Origin: Zygnema cylindricum
Taxonomy: Eukaryota; Streptophyta; Zygnematophyceae; Zygnematales; Zygnemataceae
DNA length: 64,000 nucleotides
Reading direction: 5' to 3'
Assembly (NCBI GenBank): GCA_037447655.1
Contig: JBBHKE010003067.1
Coordinates: 86,159 to 150,158, forward strand
Part shown: piece after piece, positions 1 to 9,363 of the stretch
How the letters are laid out: every line of letters begins with the position of its first letter
Numbering within the stretch: the first letter of the stretch is position 1
Translations under genes and position numbers: made by a program
Notes under the pieces: generated by a model
Databases searched by the model: none
Told to the model about the DNA's origin: nothing
What the model saw: only the letters and a program-made list of their open reading frames with translations

Positions 1-122
1 CTTTCTCAATTACACTAATGAAACTTGCTGTGATATTGATGGGTGGTGTAGTGTCTTATGCCACTTTCGCCGCCAAGTTGTAAGCATACCCGATGAACAT
101 CGTTTGCTAGAAAGTAGAGGCC

Positions 123-237
123 TTAAAGAGGCGCCACGGAATCTTCCTCCGCTTCAGCAATAACCCGCCCAAAAGAACCTTCAGTTGTTATCTTTTCGAT
201 GGCAAATAGGAAATGCGGCAAGGCAATGTTTACAGCC
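123..237 (-). CDS. Possible terminal coding exon of a spliced host gene (function unknown)
   Basis: On the minus strand an AG acceptor (238-239) is followed by 38 open codons ending in TAA at 125-123. The translation (start AVNIALPHFLFAIEK, end AEEDSVAPL) has ordinary soluble-protein composition and does not resemble the transposons elsewhere in the window. The phase requires two bases from the preceding exon. I do not recognise the family. With the open exon-like stretch at 1004-1148 and strong GTAAGT donors at 998-1003, 1648-1653 and 1786-1791 (minus strand), this may be the 3' end of a gene transcribed toward the left edge. It could also be a pseudogene fragment or chance. Confidence 0.33.
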
Positions 238-1003
238 CTAAGTTCTCCCCACGCACTGCTTAATAAAAATATTTTCCCCTGCACAAAAAATGTGCCTAAA
301 TAGTGTGTTCGATGCTCTTAAGCCCCTATTACCCATGCAAATGCATCAAATCAGATTCCAGAATTTACAACAGAGAACCATAACATGGGCCAACTAACCT
401 CTTTATGTTGACCCTCAAAAAACTTGCACACTGTCTATGCTTTATCGTCCCCATAAAGCCAAAAGACATTAAAATAATGAAGTGAGCTTCACCCACGTTA
501 CAATGAAAATGCAGGAGAACCAAATATAAACGAGCCAAAAAAATGGGACTTATATAAAAAACAAACACTTGAGTTTCCAATCTTAAATAAAGGCGTTCAT
601 TCTCACCCTTCCACATTCGTAGGACCATTCATGAAGAATGCAAAAGAATAATACAAATTAAAAAAAAAGGCTAGCTATACCCATCAATTTTTAACCAAGG
701 CAGTAACACATGATCGTGCAGAATGCAAAATTTAACGTAAAGGATCAAACAAAACATTGTTATTCATTCATCGACAGTGAACAAAAATGTTTTTCCTAAT
801 CAAGAAGACTTGATTACTTCAATTCCGGCTCCTCGTATTAATGTGGGTACTAAATGAGCAAATAAGACCAGTTCCATTCTAATCCAATTTTATTGAGAAG
901 TAAAGAGTTGGAGAAGGACATTTCCAAATCCAACCTGTTTTCACTAGTACCAGAAAATTGAAATAAAATTTCTACAATTGAAAAAAAATATATGAAAACT
1001 TAC

Positions 1004-1148
1004 CGCACACAACTGTTTTGTTTTCTTGACAGCTATCTCTAATGCTTCATATATCTTCGCTTGAAAAATCGAACCCAACCATTCTAACAAAAGCGAATGC
1101 CAAAGTAAACCAAGTTTGAAATAACAACGCATACAACATGACAGACAC
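1004..1148 (-). CDS. Possible internal coding exon, same putative host gene
   Basis: This 145-nt minus-strand interval is bounded by TTTCTAG (acceptor, AG at 1149-1150) and GTAAGTTTTC (donor from 1003). It is open for 48 codons after one phase base. The translation includes SIFQAKIYEALEIAVKKTKQ, a plausible amphipathic segment. I cannot name the family, and I could not join it convincingly to the exon at 123-237 through the intervening 765 bases. Confidence 0.28.
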
Positions 1149-1159
1149 CTAGAAAGATC

Positions 1160-2010
1160 AGATCATTGAGCTCAATAAAAAGAGACCGTTTCAAGTTTAA
1201 TTCCGAAAAAACGTACGATTCATGAAAACAGAAAAAACCCATACAAGTCAAAGTCAAAATCAAGGTTCAAATGAACGACAAGCTCATCGTAGTATCCTGT
1301 TCAACAACAAATACTCACATCCGACATGAGTGGTGATTAAAAACTAGTCTTGCCCTCAAAAGAAAAAGTCTAACATTCGAAGAGTACCGAACATCCACAC
1401 AATTTCACTTAACCAAAAATTTACCACATAATACACATCAATGCTTTCACAAAAAATAACGTCCACCACTCGCCACCATCTTAAAAGGCATAATTTTTAT
1501 ATATATATATACATTGCAAAGGTCCAGACCAGTCATGCCAGCTTCGAGGTTTGCCTCAACAGTTTCCACGGACCCTAATCAACCGCTAATGTGCCTAAAA
1601 TTTGAGTCATAGAAGAAAAAGAAAACTGCATTTCAGATTGATAAAAACTTACCAATACTGGCTCAGCTGAAGTTTTGATATTACCATCGAGCAAAAAGAA
1701 TAAAGCAAGACTCAACCGCATACAATGGGCTTTCACCGCAAGTAATAATAGAATTAAAAAAACAAGTGATATCGACTATTTGCAAACTTACTGAAGATTG
1801 TAATACACCTGCAACAAAAGACAAGTCTTTAGTTAATTATTGAACCACAAGGTAACAGATAAACGTCTAACATTCGAAGAGTACCCAACATCCACACAAT
1901 TCCATTTGACATAATAATTACCACATAATACATATCAATACTATCGCAAAAAATAACGTTAACTACTTATCACAATCTAAAAATGCATAAAAAAAAAAAA
2001 AACAAAAAAA
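1160..2010. other. AT-rich stretch without a supported gene
   Basis: The region has many short A/T tracts and no long ORF. Minus-strand consensus 5' splice sites occur near 1648 and 1786, so it could hold introns of the putative gene to its left. Otherwise I see nothing coding. A near-duplicate phrase (around 1368-1400 and 1865-1905, beginning TCTAACATTCGAAGAGTACC) points to an old local duplication. Confidence 0.4.
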
Positions 2011-2056
2011 TATTTATATTTATATATATATATGTATATATATATATATTTTTTTA
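1989..2056. repeat. Poly(A) plus (TA)n microsatellite
   Basis: A run of A residues is followed by alternating TA/TATG units and a short T run. It borders the 20-bp minisatellite that starts immediately to the right. Confidence 0.85.
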
Positions 2057-2960
2057 ACCTTAAGAAACCTTAACCTTAAGAAACCTTACTTAACTTTAAG
2101 TTACCCTATTTAACTTTAAGAAACCTTAATTAACCTTAAGAAAACCACCCTACTTAACGTTAAGAATCCTTTCTTCACCTTAAAAACCTTACGTGACCTT
2201 AAAAACCCCTTCTTAACTTTAAGAAACACTCCTTAACCTTAAGAAACCCTTCTAAACCTTAAGAAACCCTTCCAAACCATAAAAAACCATACTTAACCTC
2301 AAGAAACCCTACTTAACCTTAAAAAACCCTACTTAACCTTAAAAAAGCCTATTTAACCTTAAGAAACCCTACTTAAGCTTAAAAAACCCTGCTTAACCTT
2401 TAGAAACCCTACTTAACCTTAAGTTACCATACTTAACTTTAAGAAACTCTATTTAATCATAAGAACCCTATTTTATATTAAGAAACCTTAGTTTATGTTA
2501 AAAAACCCTTTTTAACCTTAAAAAACTCTGCCTAACCTTAAGAAACCCTTCTTAACTCTAATAAACCCACCCTACTTAACTTTAAGAAAACCCTATTTAA
2601 CCTTAAGAAACATTGCTTAACTTTAAGTTACCATACTTAACTTTAAGAAACCCTACTCAACCTTAAGAAACACTACTTAACTTTAAAAAACACAACTTAA
2701 CGTTATTTAACTTTTACTTAACCTTAATAAACCTTTTTAACCTTAAAAACCCTCCATAACCTTAAAAAACTCTACTTCACATTGAGAAACTACTTAACTT
2801 TAAGACACAATACTTAACGTTGAGACACCCTACTTAACGTTAAGATTTTGTACCTAACATTAAATAAATCATACTTAAGAAATTCCGCTCAACCTTAAGA
2901 TTCACTACTTACCTTAAGAAACCCTACTAAACCTTACTAAACCTTCTTAACCTTAAATGA
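2057..2960. repeat. Degenerate ~20-bp minisatellite with telomere-like core
   Basis: About 900 bp consist of diverged head-to-tail copies of a unit close to AAACCCTACTTAACCTTAAG. Unit length drifts by a few bases and copies differ by substitutions such as CTTAACTTTAAG and GTTAAG. The AAACCCTA part equals one plant telomere repeat plus a base, while CTTAACCTTAAG is a near-palindrome. No coding potential is evident. It may be a decayed satellite or an interstitial telomere-derived array. Confidence 0.85.
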
Positions 2961-2989
2961 AAGAATAGAGAACTAGTTATTATACACTT

Positions 2990-3212
2990 CGAACGTGATC
3001 CTGCAGGAAATAAATGAATGGGACATTTATTTTGACGGTTAACATTTGATGTCAGATTTTATCCAAAGGCATATATCAGCGTCGAGATCTCAGAATGGTC
3101 ACTTTGGCATTTTCGGACGTTGCATGACCTGGCGCCAAGTGGAGAGATAACATCTGGTCGCGAGAATTTTGAGGAATATACGGACGAGTGTAACGTCCAC
3201 TCAGTGGCTTTG
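2990..3212 (+). repeat. 5' part of an old C/D-type copia LTR, split by Copia-A
   Basis: The sequence resembles, in opposite orientation, LTR segments of the minus-strand elements, for example the GGTCACTTTGGC and GTCCGCTTAATGGC regions near 35500 and 62100. Its right end is cut at CTTTG, and the LTR resumes at 8987. The true left end of this LTR is not visible and it seems truncated against the minisatellite. Confidence 0.7.
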
Positions 3213-4051
3213 TGTTGTTTTGGAAAGCTTTAGTCCTCTCTATGCCTCGAGTGTGAGGGAGAGAGAGTTTCACGAATTAGCATATGTTTGGTTGTAAGTT
3301 CGTTTCATTACATACCAAAATTGATGTTCCACTAGATCGGTAGGGAGTACACCTTTGTATACACTCTCGAGACACAAGTCACTACAAGAAAGAGGACACT
3401 CCAGAATATCCGATTGTTTGTGCATATATACACTTGAGGACAAAATGGCACATGGAGATTTGTTTACGGTGCCGAATGTGATATGTACGCGGCTGAGGGA
3501 GACCGCCGACAAATGCTGGTCCGTGTGAGCCACATACACGACAAATGACGTGGCATATAGAATCCTACTCCTTTGTAAATATCTAGTTAAGTAGATTTTT
3601 GTCTTTGTGTGGTTAGTTGATTAGTAAAGGAATCTTTTTGTATGACGTACCTTGTTCGGTTCGAGCCGCAGGTATTTATTGTACGGCTGGTATGCCTCCG
3701 TACGTTCAGCAGCATAGGCTTCGGTGTATATTAGTAGGACTTAGATAACTTTGAAGGTATGAACATTTTGTAGTCAAAACTGTACAGCCTGTTTTTGGCA
3801 TTTTCATCTGTGGATATCTCACAGATCTGTTAGCAGAATTACTTGTAATTTTGTGTGTATGTTCATCTTGATATTATCTACATTGTGGTAGATTTTCAGA
3901 GCTATTGTGTCCCTGGTTTGGTTTTTATCAACTGTTGAAGTTGCTGTTTTTCAGACTGGTTTTTGTGAAAGTTTCTTGCTTGGTTTGGTTCCGAGATGAC
4001 TACACCGGCATCCTCATCGTCTTCGGTTCCGGCTGTTGTCTCAGAACAACA
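3213..4051 (+). repeat. Copia-A 5' LTR
   Basis: 839 bp, TGTTG...CAACA, collinear with the 3' LTR at a constant offset of 4930. Visible differences are at about 3672 (T versus C) and 3911 (C versus T). The last 56 nt (3996-4051) encode the first Gag residues, so the LTR end is protein-coding. Confidence 0.96.
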
Positions 4052-5420
4052 GGTTACGGGCCCGCCTTCACGAATTCCGGTTTTTGATGGGAGAGAATAT
4101 CTGTATTGGGCAGATCTTGTAAGGTCGTATTTTGTACAAGTAAAGCTTTTTGATGTTGTTAATGGATCTATGGTAGAAACTGATGTAACCTATGATCAAA
4201 AGAATGAGCAGGCTCTTCATTTGATAAAATTAATGATATCTAAGGAGCTGCATATGACATATATTCAGGCTTCTAAAGCATCAGAGATTTGGGATGCTTT
4301 GAAAAAGACATATTCTAGGGCTAATGCACAACATGAGATTATAACTGCTGGGCAGATCTGGGAATATAAGTATACAGGCGGAAGCATGGCAGAATATTGC
4401 AATAAATTCAGACTTCTAGTTGCTGAAAATGCATGTTCAGGTGGTTCATTTCCTGAGTATCACCAAGCAATGATTTTAGTGAGGGGGCTTCCTAGTGAGT
4501 ATAAAGGTGCATATGATGAACTGAAAAAATTGGATAAGACACAGTGGAATCTAGCTACAGCTATAGAGTATGTGCTAGAAGAAGAAGCGAATCAATTGGC
4601 ATTTAATTCTGGAAAGCCAGCTGTAGCTTACAATGCTCAGTTTCAGAGAGATAATAGATTTCAAGGAAATCAGTCATTTCAGCAATATGAACGGTGTGTC
4701 TATTGCTATAATAATGGTCATTTGTACAAGTTTTGTCCTTTGTATATAAAAGCGTGTGAAACAGGTTCTTATCGCAAAGGATGGAAGGTGAGAGGAGCTT
4801 CATTTACACCGAAACCTCCGAGCAAAACCGCAGCTTTTTCAGCGGTGGAAGAGGAGCCGGTAAAGGAGATGGAGAAGGAGAAATCAGAGGTTGTTAGTTT
4901 TCCTAAAACTGATGACACCGAGTTCTTTGCTATGGCAAAGATGATGGAGGGAGAGAGAGATCTCGGGTGGATTATGGACTCCGGAAGTTCTTCCCATATG
5001 TGTTGGAACAAATCGTATTTCAAGGATATGACACCTATCCCTACTCGTCAAATCTTTTATGCTTGTGGTGCCACGGTGGAAGCTAATGCTAAGGGTAGCA
5101 TAGATCTGAATTGTGAGATAGATGGCAAAGCTGTAAAAAGAACTTTGCATGATGTGTTATATGTGCCTAAATTTAAGAAAAAATTGTTTTCTACCTCAGT
5201 TGCAGAAAGTAAAGGTTTTGATGTTCTTCAGAGCAAAGGCAAAAAGATAGTAAGCAAAGATGGGAGAGTAGCCTTAGTGGGAACAGAGGCCCAAACATGT
5301 TGTATCGGATGGACCTGGTTAATAAAGTTGATTTTGTGTACTCCAGTGTCCTTTCCGAAAATGTTTTGTGGCATAAAAGGCTTGGGCATGTTCATAATGA
5401 GAGGCTTGAAAAGATGGTGA
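3996..5420 (+). CDS. gag: Copia-A Gag-protease
   Basis: This ORF encodes the capsid polyprotein and aspartic protease of a Ty1/copia retrotransposon, which act in cytoplasmic virus-like particles. The start ATG lies inside the 5' LTR, so residues 1-18 come from U5 and the next codons read through the primer-binding site. The N-terminal half is a UBN2-like Gag region (residues ~60-205, including IWDALKKTYS). A CCHC zinc knuckle lies at C234, C237, H242 and C247. The protease motif DSGSS starts at D328. The final ~45 residues (after ~430) are out of frame with the expected family sequence; the true continuation is in the -1 frame. Product length is otherwise normal for a copia Gag-PR. Confidence 0.93.
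   Translation: MTTPASSSSSVPAVVSEQQVTGPPSRIPVFDGREYLYWADLVRSYFVQVKLFDVVNGSMVETDVTYDQKNEQALHLIKLMISKELHMTYIQASKASEIWDALKKTYSRANAQHEIITAGQIWEYKYTGGSMAEYCNKFRLLVAENACSGGSFPEYHQAMILVRGLPSEYKGAYDELKKLDKTQWNLATAIEYVLEEEANQLAFNSGKPAVAYNAQFQRDNRFQGNQSFQQYERCVYCYNNGHLYKFCPLYIKACETGSYRKGWKVRGASFTPKPPSKTAAFSAVEEEPVKEMEKEKSEVVSFPKTDDTEFFAMAKMMEGERDLGWIMDSGSSSHMCWNKSYFKDMTPIPTRQIFYACGATVEANAKGSIDLNCEIDGKAVKRTLHDVLYVPKFKKKLFSTSVAESKGFDVLQSKGKKIVSKDGRVALVGTEAQTCCIGWTWLIKLILCTPVSFPKMFCGIKGLGMFIMRGLKRW
4052..4066 (+). promoter_or_regulatory. Copia-A primer-binding site (half-tRNA initiator Met type)
   Basis: GGTTACGGGCCCGCC follows the 5' LTR directly. It differs at two positions from the PBS of the other families (GGTTATGGGCCCACC), which is complementary to the anticodon arm of eukaryotic initiator tRNA-Met (GGUGGGCCCAUAACC, from general knowledge). 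One difference allows G-U pairing. The bases are also Gag codons (VTGPP). Confidence 0.75.
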
Positions 5421-8119
5421 AGACTAATATGATAGAAGGTGTCAAGCTTGGTGAAAAGGAATCCCATGTTTGTGATGGTTGTGCTCTAGGAAAGCTTCAT
5501 AAGCTTCCCCTACCACAGACTTCAGATTATCGAGCAAAGGACCTTCTCGGCCTTATCCACTCGGATGTATGGGGACCGGCCAAAGTTCCTTCCCTTGGTG
5601 GAAGTAAATACCTTGTTACATTCACTGATGACCACTCACGTTTCAGCCGAGTGTACTTTATGAAGGAGAAGAGCGAGGTCTTCACACATTTCAAGCATTT
5701 CCGGATCTGGGCGGAGAAACTTCACGGAAAATCGATCCTTGCTTTGCGATCTGACAACGGTGGAGAGTATGTATCAAATGCCTTTGCTGAATACTTGAAA
5801 GAAAATGGAATTTCTCATGAGTTTACTGTTCCTTACACTCTGGAACAGAATGGTGTGGCTGAAAGACTCAATAAGACCTTGACTGAATGTGCTATGTCTA
5901 TGATGATGGATAAAGATGTAGATCCGAAATTTTGGGGGGAAGCTTTTCAGTGTGCTTCTTACATTAAAAATAGAATAGAAACTAGATTTGTGAAGGATAA
6001 AACACCTTATGAAATGTGGACAGGAAGAAAGCCGAATGTTAGTCACTTTAGAGTATTTGGAAGTAAGTGTTTTATGTTGGATAACCTTCCAAATTGGAAA
6101 TTAAGTCCAAAATCTGTACTTGGGATATTTTTGGGCTATGATGATGAGTCCGTAGGATATAGAGTGTATAATCCTCAGAAAAATACAATTCAGATTGCTA
6201 GGAATATTCAAATCAAAGAAGAAAGTCAATTTGTTGATGTTTTTAGCATGAATGAGGCGGAAAAGGCAGAAAAATTGCAGGAATATGTCATCCTTGAGCA
6301 GATTCCTTTCAAGCAAACAACGGTTTCTTCATCTACATCTGAACTACCACATGTTTTGGGGCTGCCTGATCCACCTACTATTGCAACTACTACCGGACCA
6401 CCTCCTCCTCCTCCTCCTCCTCCTCCTCCAAGACTGCGTCGGGGACCAACAATTCTCGCTTCAGATTTTCCGGGGGGAAGAAGACAAAGCAGCCGGCTAA
6501 GAGGTGACCGAGTGGATCATGCTTATTGTGCAATCACAAGGGAGCCTCTTACCATTCAAGAAGCTTTCTCTGTTCCGGAAAAAGATCTGTGGATTGCTGC
6601 GGCAAATGACGAGATAAAGTCAATTATGGAGGCTCAAACTTGGGAGCTTGTGGAACTTCCACCGGATCGAAAAGCGATTGGTTGTAAGTGGGTATTCAAG
6701 TTAAAGCTGAATCCCGATAATACCATTGAGAGATATAAGGCCAGGCTTGTTGCTAAGGGGTATAGCCAGAAAGAGGGCATTGATTATGAAGAGACGTTCT
6801 CACCTGTAGTTCGTTTTCCTACTGTTAGGATTCTCTTATCTTTAGCAGCAATAGAGGATATGGAATTGCATCAAATGGATGTGAAGACAGCTTTCTTGCA
6901 TGGGGATTTGGAGGAAGTTATATATATGAAGCAACCAGAGGGATATGTAGAAAAAGGGAAAGAAAATCTGGTTTGTAAATTGTTGAAGTCCCTTTATGGT
7001 CTGAAGCAGGCTCCACGACAGTGGAACCTAAAACTAGATGAATTTTTGACAAATCTTGGCTTTACTAGAATCAGTTCAGATCATTCGGTTTATGTAATGG
7101 AAGGGGAAGATGGAGTGATATATATTGCTGTTTATGTTGATGATTTGTTGTTGCTAAGCAAATCTATTAATGAAATTAAAAAAATAAAAACAGCTCTAAA
7201 TTCCCGGTTTGAAATGAAAGATTTAGGGGAGGCTAAGTATATTTTGGGAATTCAGGTAGAAAGGGATAGAAAACAAAGACTAATTTATTTGACACAGAAA
7301 GAAGCCATTGGAAACATGCTTGAAAGGTTTGGCATGTCAGAGGCAAAGGGAAGTGCTACTCCCATGGAGTTCAGACAGAAAATAGAAGGGAAAGAATCAC
7401 ATGGTGGGGTTGTGATTGATGACTCTTTGGAGTCAGGGGAGGCAGATTTTATGTCCTCCATTCCTTACAGGCAGATAGTCGGAAGCCTCATCTACTTCAT
7501 GAACTGTACCCGTCCGGATATTGCAGCAGCTGTTGGAGCCTTAAGCCGAAGTTTGCAAAATCCAAAGAAGTCAGACTGGGAGGCGGCAAAGAGAGTTCTT
7601 CGATACCTTGCAGGAACTCGAAACCTCCGACTCTCTCTCGGTGGAGAGGAAGTAAAAATTCAGACATGGAGCGATGCGAGCTATGGAGATATGCCAAGCC
7701 GACGCTCTACTAGTGGATACATTCTGAAGATTGGAAGTGGGACATGCTGTTGGAGCAGCAAACTTCAGAAGGTGACAGCTCAGTCTACTATGGAGGCTGA
7801 GTACATGGCGGGTAGCGCAGCCGTCAAAGAGTTACTTTGGGTAAAGTCTCTCCTTCAAGAGCTTTTGTTTATGCAATCTGGACCTCAAGTAGTGTGGTGT
7901 GACAATCAGGCTGCCATTGCTATTGCATCTAACCCTAGCCATCACTTTAAGAGCAAACACATTGATATCAAGCTACACTTTGTGAGAGAGAAGGTTATGG
8001 GAAGAGTTTTGAAACTCAGTTATTTACCAGATGAGGAGATGGTTGCTGACATGATGACTAAACCCTTGCATGCACCTAAATTAAAGTTTTGCAGAGAGGC
8101 ATGTGGCTTAAGTGGCTAG
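5297..8119 (+). CDS. pol: Copia-A Pol: integrase, reverse transcriptase, RNase H
   Basis: This 940-residue ORF carries the Pol domains in Ty1/copia order. First comes a zinc-binding pre-integrase segment (WHKRLGH about residue 25, CDGC about 60). The integrase catalytic triad is D90, D153 and E189 with 35 residues between the last two. A proline run follows at ~370. RT has YVDD at 613-616. RNase H has acidic residues D793, E833 and D869, and the ORF ends in the usual HIDIK...MMTKPL tail. All key catalytic residues are present. The frame is open from 5222, so it overlaps gag in the -1 frame. The ATG at 5297 may not be the natural start; Pol is probably made as a Gag-Pol fusion or was separated by a 1-nt loss. 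Confidence 0.95.
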   Translation: MLYRMDLVNKVDFVYSSVLSENVLWHKRLGHVHNERLEKMVKTNMIEGVKLGEKESHVCDGCALGKLHKLPLPQTSDYRAKDLLGLIHSDVWGPAKVPSLGGSKYLVTFTDDHSRFSRVYFMKEKSEVFTHFKHFRIWAEKLHGKSILALRSDNGGEYVSNAFAEYLKENGISHEFTVPYTLEQNGVAERLNKTLTECAMSMMMDKDVDPKFWGEAFQCASYIKNRIETRFVKDKTPYEMWTGRKPNVSHFRVFGSKCFMLDNLPNWKLSPKSVLGIFLGYDDESVGYRVYNPQKNTIQIARNIQIKEESQFVDVFSMNEAEKAEKLQEYVILEQIPFKQTTVSSSTSELPHVLGLPDPPTIATTTGPPPPPPPPPPPRLRRGPTILASDFPGGRRQSSRLRGDRVDHAYCAITREPLTIQEAFSVPEKDLWIAAANDEIKSIMEAQTWELVELPPDRKAIGCKWVFKLKLNPDNTIERYKARLVAKGYSQKEGIDYEETFSPVVRFPTVRILLSLAAIEDMELHQMDVKTAFLHGDLEEVIYMKQPEGYVEKGKENLVCKLLKSLYGLKQAPRQWNLKLDEFLTNLGFTRISSDHSVYVMEGEDGVIYIAVYVDDLLLLSKSINEIKKIKTALNSRFEMKDLGEAKYILGIQVERDRKQRLIYLTQKEAIGNMLERFGMSEAKGSATPMEFRQKIEGKESHGGVVIDDSLESGEADFMSSIPYRQIVGSLIYFMNCTRPDIAAAVGALSRSLQNPKKSDWEAAKRVLRYLAGTRNLRLSLGGEEVKIQTWSDASYGDMPSRRSTSGYILKIGSGTCCWSSKLQKVTAQSTMEAEYMAGSAAVKELLWVKSLLQELLFMQSGPQVVWCDNQAAIAIASNPSHHFKSKHIDIKLHFVREKVMGRVLKLSYLPDEEMVADMMTKPLHAPKLKFCREACGLSG
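6402..6430 (+). repeat. (CCT)n microsatellite encoding a proline run in Pol
   Basis: Consecutive CCT/CCA codons encode about a dozen prolines in the variable linker between integrase and RT. The linker tolerates length change, so this tract is likely polymorphic between copies. Confidence 0.9.
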
Positions 8120-8135
8120 AAGAGTCGAAAGCTTT

Positions 8136-8142
8136 AGGGGAG
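8136..8142 (+). other. Copia-A polypurine tract
   Basis: AGGGGAG lies directly against the TG of the 3' LTR, the usual position for the plus-strand DNA primer. Confidence 0.85.
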
Positions 8143-8981
8143 TGTTGTTTTGGAAAGCTTTAGTCCTCTCTATGCCTCGAGTGTGAGGGAGAGAGAGTTT
8201 CACGAATTAGCATATGTTTGGTTGTAAGTTCGTTTCATTACATACCAAAATTGATGTTCCACTAGATCGGTAGGGAGTACACCTTTGTATACACTCTCGA
8301 GACACAAGTCACTACAAGAAAGAGGACACTCCAGAATATCCGATTGTTTGTGCATATATACACTTGAGGACAAAATGGCACATGGAGATTTGTTTACGGT
8401 GCCGAATGTGATATGTACGCGGCTGAGGGAGACCGCCGACAAATGCTGGTCCGTGTGAGCCACATACACGACAAATGACGTGGCATATAGAATCCTACTC
8501 CTTTGTAAATATCTAGTTAAGTAGATTTTTGTCTTTGTGTGGTTAGTTGATTAGTAAAGGAATCTTTTTGTATGACGTACCTTGTTCGGTTCGAGCCGCA
8601 GGTATTTACTGTACGGCTGGTATGCCTCCGTACGTTCAGCAGCATAGGCTTCGGTGTATATTAGTAGGACTTAGATAACTTTGAAGGTATGAACATTTTG
8701 TAGTCAAAACTGTACAGCCTGTTTTTGGCATTTTCATCTGTGGATATCTCACAGATCTGTTAGCAGAATTACTTGTAATTTTGTGTGTATGTTCATCTTG
8801 ATATTATCTACATTGTGGTAGATTTTCAGAGCTATTGTGTCTCTGGTTTGGTTTTTATCAACTGTTGAAGTTGCTGTTTTTCAGACTGGTTTTTGTGAAA
8901 GTTTCTTGCTTGGTTTGGTTCCGAGATGACTACACCGGCATCCTCATCGTCTTCGGTTCCGGCTGTTGTCTCAGAACAACA
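8143..8981 (+). repeat. Copia-A 3' LTR
   Basis: 839 bp with no indels relative to the 5' LTR. It carries the Gag start codon at 8926-8928, so it opens a short reading frame that runs out of the element into the flanking older LTR. Confidence 0.96.
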
Positions 8982-8986
8982 CTTTG

Positions 8987-9363
8987 TTGTACACAGGCCA
9001 TACAGAAAAGACATCGGCCGTAGTTCCTTTCTGTACTATACAGGTATTTGATAATTTCGTATTTCAATAGATAGGGATTGTGAGAGGGATTAGGACTTAG
9101 CATTTTTTCAATAGATAGCCACCTCTCTCTTTGAGAGTTTGTATAAACTGGCATTTTTTGACACCTCATAACTTATCGGCTAGTTCGCAGTTTTCAATGA
9201 TTTTTTTTGCTACAGACTCAAAAGAGTCCAAAATACAGATGAGTGCAGTCAAACTGTCAAATTGTTTGCTTGGGTAGCAGTGGTTGTGGCTGAAAGTCGG
9301 ATAGCTTAAAACTACTTAGAGGCTTCCGAAATTCTATAGTACAATGGAGGACACAGAATTGCA
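8987..9363 (+). repeat. 3' part of the old C/D-type copia LTR
   Basis: It continues the LTR interrupted at 3212: the GTAC-rich hairpin region, TATA-like GTATAAAC at about 9139 and the LTR end ATGGAGGACACAGAATTGCA at 9344-9363, the same Gag-start end seen in Copia-C. It abuts copia internal sequence in the opposite orientation, so this is a rearranged or solo LTR rather than one end of a normal element. Confidence 0.8.

Larger units (their letters stand above)
3213..8981 (+). mobile_element. Copia-A: young, nearly intact Ty1/copia LTR retrotransposon
   Basis: Two 839-bp LTRs (3213-4051, 8143-8981) begin TGTTG and end CAACA and differ by about two substitutions. They enclose gag-protease and integrase-RT-RNase H reading frames. 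A 5-bp target duplication CTTTG lies at 3208-3212 and 8982-8986. The element inserted into an older C/D-type LTR whose halves flank it. A polypurine tract AGGGGAG precedes the 3' LTR. The only visible coding defect is a net -1 shift between the two ORFs, which may be a mutation or programmed frameshifting. Near-identical LTRs imply a recent insertion. Confidence 0.96.

Noticed and set aside
365-628. 87-codon minus-strand ORF near the left edge
   Set aside because: Low-complexity hydrophobic translation and no motif; it crosses a possible donor site (GTGAGAATG). I treat it as intronic or chance.
2057-2960. True telomere
   Set aside because: Only the AAACCCTA part is telomere-like. The unit is ~20 bp, degenerate and interstitial.
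3270-3539. 89-codon minus-strand ORF repeated at 8200-8469
   Set aside because: It lies wholly inside the Copia-A LTRs and is antisense to them. Its conservation is explained by LTR identity.
5290-5296. CCCAAAC as a -1 ribosomal slippery site in Copia-A
   Set aside because: The heptamer is one base out of phase with the gag frame, so it does not fit the X-XXY-YYZ rule.
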